The notes under the pieces: generated by a model
What the model saw: only the letters and a program-made list of their open reading frames with translations
Database searches by the model: none
Told to the model about the DNA's origin: nothing
Translations under genes and position numbers: made by a program
From: Adineta ricciae
Taxonomy: Eukaryota > Rotifera > Eurotatoria > Adinetida > Adinetidae
DNA length: 64,000 bases
Assembly (NCBI GenBank): GCA_905250025.1
Contig: CAJNOJ010000332.1
Coordinates: 40,230-104,229, forward strand
Direction of reading: 5' to 3'
Shown: positions 58,581-64,000 of the stretch, piece after piece
How the letters are laid out: each line of letters begins with the position of its first letter
Numbering within the stretch: the first letter of the stretch is position 1

Positions 58581-58949
58581 CTAGAAATTCATGAGAAGAT
58601 AGTCAGAAAGTGTATACAAATTAATAATCAGAAATGTACTTTCATCATAAAACTCTGCTACTTGACAATCATTGATACTAAATATTAACGATATAAGAGT
58701 CACTTTATCTTTTATTCCATAAATTCTTTTCGTTTCTCGTGAGTTAAATTCAAACTTCGACAAAACTGTTTGTACACCAATATGAGAGTTATTAAATAAA
58801 TCAGCATGTAGTATGTTATCATAAAACATCCACATGTTCAACTCATCAATGTCAATATGCAAATTCTCGTTACTGTCGAGAAGTGAAGCCTTATTTAATA
58901 ATGTTCCTTTCACACATTGATAAAATTCTATAGAAATAATGAATATCAA
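58581..58949 (-). CDS. unassigned ORF, perhaps a gene fragment
   Basis: 122-codon frame (SLLDSNENLHIDIDELNMWM, GVQTVLSKFEFNSRETKRIY, AEFYDESTFLIINLYTL). AT-rich codons, no signal peptide or recognised domain. A run of mixed alpha/beta-looking sequence suggests a remnant of a real gene, but neither start nor neighbouring exons are convincing. Function unknown. Confidence 0.3.
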   Translation of the reverse strand: MIFIISIEFYQCVKGTLLNKASLLDSNENLHIDIDELNMWMFYDNILHADLFNNSHIGVQTVLSKFEFNSRETKRIYGIKDKVTLISLIFSINDCQVAEFYDESTFLIINLYTLSDYLLMNF

Positions 58950-59979
58950 TGAAGGAAAAGATAAGTTTCAGAGATGAACTCTCACTTTTCTCCTTTGATT
59001 ATCAGAAAACAGTTCAAATTACAAGTAGTGTCTTATCATTGATCAATAATCTAATAATACATTAGAGATATGAACGAACTTTAAATTAACATCTATATAT
59101 TTAGAATTCAATGAACAAATTCCTTTTGTAGCTGCTAAGTATATGATGGAAGATCAATGAAGATAATCATAATTTTTCGAATCATTCTACTTTCATTCCT
59201 TATAATTACGACAAGAAAAAAAAACATGAAAGAGAAATAAAATAATATCTTTGAAGGACTTTTCAAGAAATAACACATCAATTGTAAGTAGTCGAAGAGA
59301 AACTACGAATTATCGAGTTTCTTTATTAATAGAGTATAAAACTGATCAATCTGTATTCAATGATTTTATATTCTTTACGGATTCAAACAAAACTTCGCTT
59401 AACTATTTATTTGATTCAACAGAGACGTCTTATTATCTTACGGGCGGTGTTTGGCTACGTGATATATCACAAGGACTAATGTCAACAGCTTCCGATCAAC
59501 TCTTCTCTAGAAATCTTTGTTAATGAGATGGGCAGTAGAGATATTTTGGAAAATTATTATAATGTCTTTTTGAACAATCTCGAAAGTCTTAGTGTCAAAG
59601 TTCCATCGATATTTTCCCGTGAATTCGTTGATCAATAATCGATCTTTGAAGTTATTTTGAAAAAAATATCCAAACCAGAAATCTTTGATTATACATAAAG
59701 TTTTGAGTCAATGTTCCAAGAGTTTTAATCTGTGAATTTTAGTGGTTTGAAACCACATCACCAGTTCACCATACTAGTCTACAAAAAAATACTTGTGCGA
59801 TATAATTTAAATCCTGGTTTTCTTACTTTTACATACTATGATTGATAACAATTTCAATAGATACAAACGGTATGCTTTGAGATGAAATAACAATATATTT
59901 CAATCAGATCATGACGACACAAAGTGAAAAGGTTATTCAAACACATTGGGATAAGATATCTTGGCAGAGAGAATGATGT
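58950..59979. other. AT-rich region with one short unassigned frame
   Basis: Only the plus frame at 59251-59523 stands out. It contains YRVSLLIEYKTDQSVFNDFI and SYYLTGGVWLRDISQ and may be a fragment of a decayed gene. I do not recognise it. The rest shows many stops in all frames. Confidence 0.3.
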
Positions 59980-60291
59980 TTGTTTTCACAAAGATATGTC
60001 GTCTATAAAATGACTGAAAATATTGATAATGTTCTTGAACAATATTTTGAGAAACAAAAAATAGTAACTCTACGACAAGAAATGATTAATTCGATTCGGG
60101 TGGATTCTGAAGGACATTTGCTCAATGAACTATTTAGTTTTGACAACGCTGAAATGTTATGCGATCAGCTTGAAAATTCTGATCTCAGCGTCAAAGCGGA
60201 TCTTGATGACAGTAAATCTCTTAACTATTCCATTGGTTTTCATTTCAATTATGAAATGAGAAAAATGAAGACGATTTTCAAATACTTTTGA
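59980..60291 (+). CDS. unassigned ORF left of the duplication junction
   Basis: 103-codon frame (MTENIDNVLEQYFEKQKIVT, NELFSFDNAEMLCDQLENSD), acidic and helical, no recognised domain. Its end lies 38 bp before the single N at 60330 where the second ART-TPR copy begins in mid-gene, so it may be the 5' part of an unrelated gene brought next to the duplicate by assembly. The ATG of MTENIDNVLE (about 60010) is the more plausible start. Confidence 0.35.
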   Translation: MFSQRYVVYKMTENIDNVLEQYFEKQKIVTLRQEMINSIRVDSEGHLLNELFSFDNAEMLCDQLENSDLSVKADLDDSKSLNYSIGFHFNYEMRKMKTIFKYF

Positions 60292-60330
60292 ATAGACAAA
60301 GATTGATTAAAGAAAATGTTGATACGTGTN

Positions 60331-61954
60331 CCTGTTGACCATCAGATTTGAAGATAAACACATAAAAGAATTTGTTGATTATTATTGTGACAAATTTGCT
60401 GAGAATGAAATCGATCGAAAGAAAGTGAACCAATTGGAAAATGAATGTCATAAGCACACTCCTATTTGGTGGTATACGAGTGAGGGATTTCCTTATAGTG
60501 TGCTGAACCGTGCGTTGCGGCTGGTGGATGGTGAAGTGATTACATTAATGGGCTTTTTCGTCAAAGATCTTCATCGACACATTGAAGAACTGCACAGAGA
60601 GCAGTTTCTTGATACCTCGATTGCTGAATGTCTCACAGTTTATCGAGGTCAATATTTGACGACCAAGGACTTTGATGAACTGGTGGCATCCAGGGGTGGA
60701 CTAATGTCATTCAATAATTTCTTGTCAACTAGCCGAAATCGCCATGCTTATCTACTATTCACTTCAACAAATAAGATAAACCAGAGCGTTGTCAGTGTTC
60801 TATTTGTGATGACAGCAGATCCGAAACAATTAACAACACCATTTGCTTCGGTTCGACACGTCAGTCAGTATCCCGAAGAAGAAGAGGTGCTGTTTTCGAT
60901 GCATAGCATCTTCCGCATAAACGGTATCAAGCCAATGGTAGAAAATGAAGAAATGTATGAAGTGGAGTTATCGCTGACTAACGACAATGATGAAGAATTG
61001 TGTGCGCTGACGGATCAGATTCGAAAAGAGAGTATTCCATACGCAGAAGGATGGATGCGATTGAGTATCATGCTTTCGAACATAGCACAATCAGATATGG
61101 CTGAACGAATCTGTCGAAATCTGATGAATGAAAACGCGCACGAAACCGATGCGAAAGATATTTACAATCAACTGGGATCGATTAAATACCAGCAAGGACA
61201 ATATGAAGAGGCCACAGAGTTGTATAAGAAATCACTTGAGCTTCGAATGAAATCGCTTCCTCCCAATCATCCTGATGTGGCATCGTCGTACAACAACATT
61301 GGCTTAGTGTATTCTGCCATGGGTGACTATCCAAAAGCACTTTCATCGTATGAACAAGTTCGCAATATTCAAATGCAATCACTTCCTCTCAATCATCCGG
61401 ATTTAGCTATATCCTACAACAACATTGGCAATGTTTATTCCGACACGAATGATTATGCAAAAGCGCTCTCATTCCATGAAGAAGCTCTTAAAATTCGACA
61501 AGAGTCACTGTCTTCCAACCATCCTCATGTAGCATCATCCTATAACAACATTGGCAATGCGTATTTCGACATGCGCGATTATCCAAAAGCTCTGGCATCA
61601 CAAGAGCGAGCTCTCAAAATTCGAATGCAATCACTTCCTCCGAATCATCCTGATGTTGCTTCCTCGTACAACAATATTGGCAACGTCTATTTCGCCATGA
61701 GCGACTATCCAAAAGCACTTGCATCATATGAACAAGCTCTTAAAATTCGGCAACAATCACTTTCTTCCAACCATCCTGATGTGGCTCTATCGTACAACAA
61801 CATCGGTAATGTGTATTCGCAGATGAACAATTATTCGAGCGCTTTGGTGTTCTACAACCACGCGCTCAGTATTGGGCAACGATGTTTACCTTTGACTCAT
61901 CCTCATCTTCAACTGTATAAAACAAACGTGGAAACTGTACAAAACAAATTCTAA
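60331..61954 (+). CDS. ART-TPR protein, second copy, 5' end missing
   Basis: Begins in mid-codon run right after the N at 60330, at the point matching 50806 of the first copy (about residue 187). From there it is open for 541 residues and ends with the same LYKTNVETVQNKF. It keeps the ART triad (LTVYRGQ, SFNNFLSTS, EEEEVLF) and all six TPRs. Differences from the first copy are scattered substitutions without frameshift (for example HKHTP and WWYTSEG kept, AACLTVY to AECLTVY, NMYEADAK to NAHETDAK), as expected under continued constraint. The first ~187 codons are absent from the window, so either it is a truncated duplicate or the scaffold is wrongly joined here. Confidence 0.85.
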
Positions 61955-62213
61955 TTTTTTTGCTTTTCGTGTATAATAAAGACACAATATAATAGCTGGA
62001 CCATGTTTATCTTTGATTGATATTGCTCACGCTGTTTTGTAATATGCGTCAACGACAATACATAATACTTCGGATCCTCCGTCAGATGGATTAACGCTTG
62101 ATGAATTCCTATTGCAGTTTGCATTCAATATTAATCTATAGCACTAGATCTGTATGTAGTTCATTTGAAACAAAAAGTGCCAACGAAGATTTTCCTTGCG
62201 TTACCATTTGAAA

Positions 62214-62948
62214 ATGCCCATACAGATTGAATCGCTTTTGTACTTACGTTAGATGCGCACTCATATATCCAAAAATCATTCACTGTTAAAAATCCATCTC
62301 ACAATCTACAGAACTCGTTTGTATCGAAGAAAGAAATATCTCACTTCAACAGCTATCGTTGGTTCTGTATTAGAAACTCGATCGAAGCAAGTGGCAGAGT
62401 ACAGCACAACAATTACAAGGAAGTTAATGATATTTTAAACACTTCACATCTGTGAAAAACTTTGACAAAACTTCTGCACAAATCCGCTCACAAATTTCCA
62501 AATACATCAAACTGCAAATATCCGTTGTCTTTCATTGGAGGGGATATTACTAAGGAACACATCAGATGGAATATTTATTACAGAAATGGATGAATTATTT
62601 CGTCGATCAAAATCCTGTCTGTATCATGTCAGGAGATTTGAACAATGATATAAACATAGATGTGATTATAGTTAATAGAGAAGATAATTCTATCGGTGTA
62701 CTATTTGATTATGGAGATCGAACATTTCATTCTCTTGTGTCAATATCATTCGCTCTTTTCCGATGTTAATTGCAACGAACGACTTCATCAATGATGACAT
62801 AATAGACTTAGTTGCGTTGTGTTTCTCGGATAAAATCATGAATTCAACAATATGTTCGAGTTTTATCAATTCATGTGATTACAAACGTATATATTTCTCT
62901 GGCAAGTCGATGCAAGAAAGAAACTTTCGATACTATACGGACACCTGA
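62214..62948 (+). pseudogene. decayed FG-GAP/VCBS-like gene, second copy
   Basis: Matches 52860-53660. It has lost about 30 bp inside the transmembrane segment (now LTSTAIVGSVLETRSK) and about 60 bp of the first VCBS-like strand region near 62552, which confirms absence of coding constraint. The GDLNNDINIDVIIVNREDNS and GVLFDYGDRTFHSLVSIS segments remain readable. Confidence 0.6.
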
Positions 62949-63075
62949 TTCAGTAATCCATAAATGAAAGAAAAATCTGTTGATACTATCGTTCTTGTAT
63001 GAAGCGCAAACGCTGTATTTAAATAAGCATATACGCCCTCAAGACAGATTTGAAAATATTTCAAGAACAGTTAGC

Positions 63076-64000
63076 TCATTGGTTACCACATTCTGAAAGT
63101 GGGGCCAACGTGCGGCTCCAATGACGGAGCGCAGTGTTCAACAGCTTTTGCGTCTGATAAAAACTAAAATCGGAACCAAATTGACTTGCAAACGAGATAC
63201 TTTTGTTTGTACCACATATATTTAGTAATTCCAGATCTTGTACATTGATTAATTGTTTCATTATGTCAGGATCACCATACACGGGTTCGCCGCTAATTAT
63301 AACAAGTGAAACATCTTCAGGTTTTGCATGCGTTGCAGCCCAATAAGGATCCTTGCTCGATTGAATGTTATTCTGATTTTTTAACACAACTATATCTGCA
63401 AGGTAACCTTCTTTCAATAGACCCAAACGTGTATCTAAATGAGTTAGTTTAGCCGGATTAACAGTAGCCATTTTCAACAGCAAACGATCATCGAATAGTG
63501 ACTGATCTAATCCACCATTCCAAGTAGCGGCATAGTTTAATTCGCTAAGTAAACCATCACTACCAGTGGGACTCCAATCTGGTGCAATCGCTGTAATAAC
63601 ATGGTTGTCTAATGCTGCTTGCAAGTTCGTTGTATCTCCATAGAGTTCTAAATTACTACGTGGAGACCAAACTAAGCCAACAGTAGCATTTGCCATGGTA
63701 TGAAAATCATTCTCTTTAAGAGCAACACCATGAATGAGAGATACGCCTGGGACCAATAAACCACGCGCTTTTATCATTGCGAATTCTCTTGCTGCTGTTG
63801 CATCATTCGGTGCACCTTCAGCAAGATGAATAAACAACGAACCATTTGAGGACAGAACATCTTTGGCTTCCTCCATCTGCAGTTCAGTCATTTGTAATGG
63901 GAAAACATTATAAAGAATACGTCCAAGAGTCACTTCATCGTCAAGATTACGTACTAATCCTTGATTACAAGGTCGTCTCAAACTACCAATGATGCTCGTT
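63076..64000 (-). CDS. secreted amidohydrolase, second copy (5' part beyond window)
   Basis: The open frame covers the C-terminal 308 residues and continues past the right edge. It keeps LFIHLAEGAPND, SLIHGVALK and AIAPDWSPTGSDG, so the visible metal/catalytic residues are intact; the HxH motif lies outside. It ends ECGNQ, one residue longer than the copy at 53879 because of one base change at the stop. Substitutions are few (for example KNEFRTMAN to ENDFHTMAN). Confidence 0.85.
   Translation of the reverse strand, partial: TSIIGSLRRPCNQGLVRNLDDEVTLGRILYNVFPLQMTELQMEEAKDVLSSNGSLFIHLAEGAPNDATAAREFAMIKARGLLVPGVSLIHGVALKENDFHTMANATVGLVWSPRSNLELYGDTTNLQAALDNHVITAIAPDWSPTGSDGLLSELNYAATWNGGLDQSLFDDRLLLKMATVNPAKLTHLDTRLGLLKEGYLADIVVLKNQNNIQSSKDPYWAATHAKPEDVSLVIISGEPVYGDPDIMKQLINVQDLELLNICGTNKSISFASQFGSDFSFYQTQKLLNTALRHWSRTLAPLSECGNQ

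Larger units (their letters stand above)
60331..64000 (+). repeat. segmental duplication, copy B
   Basis: Direct duplicate of 50806-54800 and in the same order: ART-TPR, decayed FG-GAP-like region, convergent amidohydrolase. Several deletions relative to copy A fall in non-coding or pseudogene parts, while the two enzymes keep their frames. It continues past the right edge. Confidence 0.9.

Noticed and set aside
1..64000. tRNA, rRNA, CRISPR array, bacterial operon signals, telomeric repeats
   Set aside because: Looked for tRNA T-loop and anticodon patterns, regular short direct repeats with spacers and TGTGGG-like runs; none was convincing.

Overview
This is a AT-rich animal nuclear DNA with compact genes on both strands, short introns (typically 45-60 bp, GT-AG) and several genes of types I associate with bdelloid rotifers: ADP-ribosyltransferase (ART) domains fused to kinesin-light-chain-type TPRs, secreted LDL-receptor-A/EGF proteins, tandem CYP3-clan P450s, and short, compact genes that look bacterial (a stand-alone cupin and an exported amidohydrolase). 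A bdelloid (Adineta/Rotaria type) is my best guess. This is inferred from gene content only; no marker gene is present.

Left part (1-22 kb, nearly all minus strand): an LDLa/EGF secreted or membrane protein running off the left edge, a small glycine-rich protein of unknown function, four tandem CYP3-clan cytochrome P450 genes, an intronless SUMO-activating enzyme subunit 2 (UBA2), a small cupin, and a fascin-type actin bundler. P450 copies 2 and 3 share near-identical blocks that cross introns, which points to recent gene conversion.

Middle part (23-41 kb): a large minus-strand scaffold gene with about nine PDZ domains (MPDZ/PATJ-like), then a plus-strand AASDH/ACSF4-type gene (adenylation domain, phosphopantetheine carrier site, PQQ-type beta-propeller) and two small unassigned genes. 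Around 38 kb a dispersed repeat and a 60-base gap cut an unknown gene.

Mobile-element zone (41.7-49.7 kb, plus strand): a multi-exon gene with the D, D, CxxH and E signatures of a MULE/hAT-like DDE transposase is followed by a gene that looks like a papain-fold (USP/UCH-order) cysteine peptidase. Next come a ~162-bp tandem repeat whose unit recurs at 38.2 and 49.6 kb, a 555-bp MITE-like element with 39-bp terminal inverted repeats, and a methyltransferase fragment cut at a single-N join. This is the most unusual stretch of the window.

Right part (50-64 kb): an intronless ART+TPR gene, a decayed FG-GAP/VCBS-like gene and a secreted amidohydrolase form a block that recurs in direct orientation about 9.5 kb later (60.3-64 kb, running off the right edge). 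Between the copies lies a second, divergent multi-exon ART gene. The second block starts exactly at a single N, so its left junction may be an assembly join. Single Ns at 31037, 49565 and 60330 and the 60-N gap at 38409-38468 mean local order should be treated with care.
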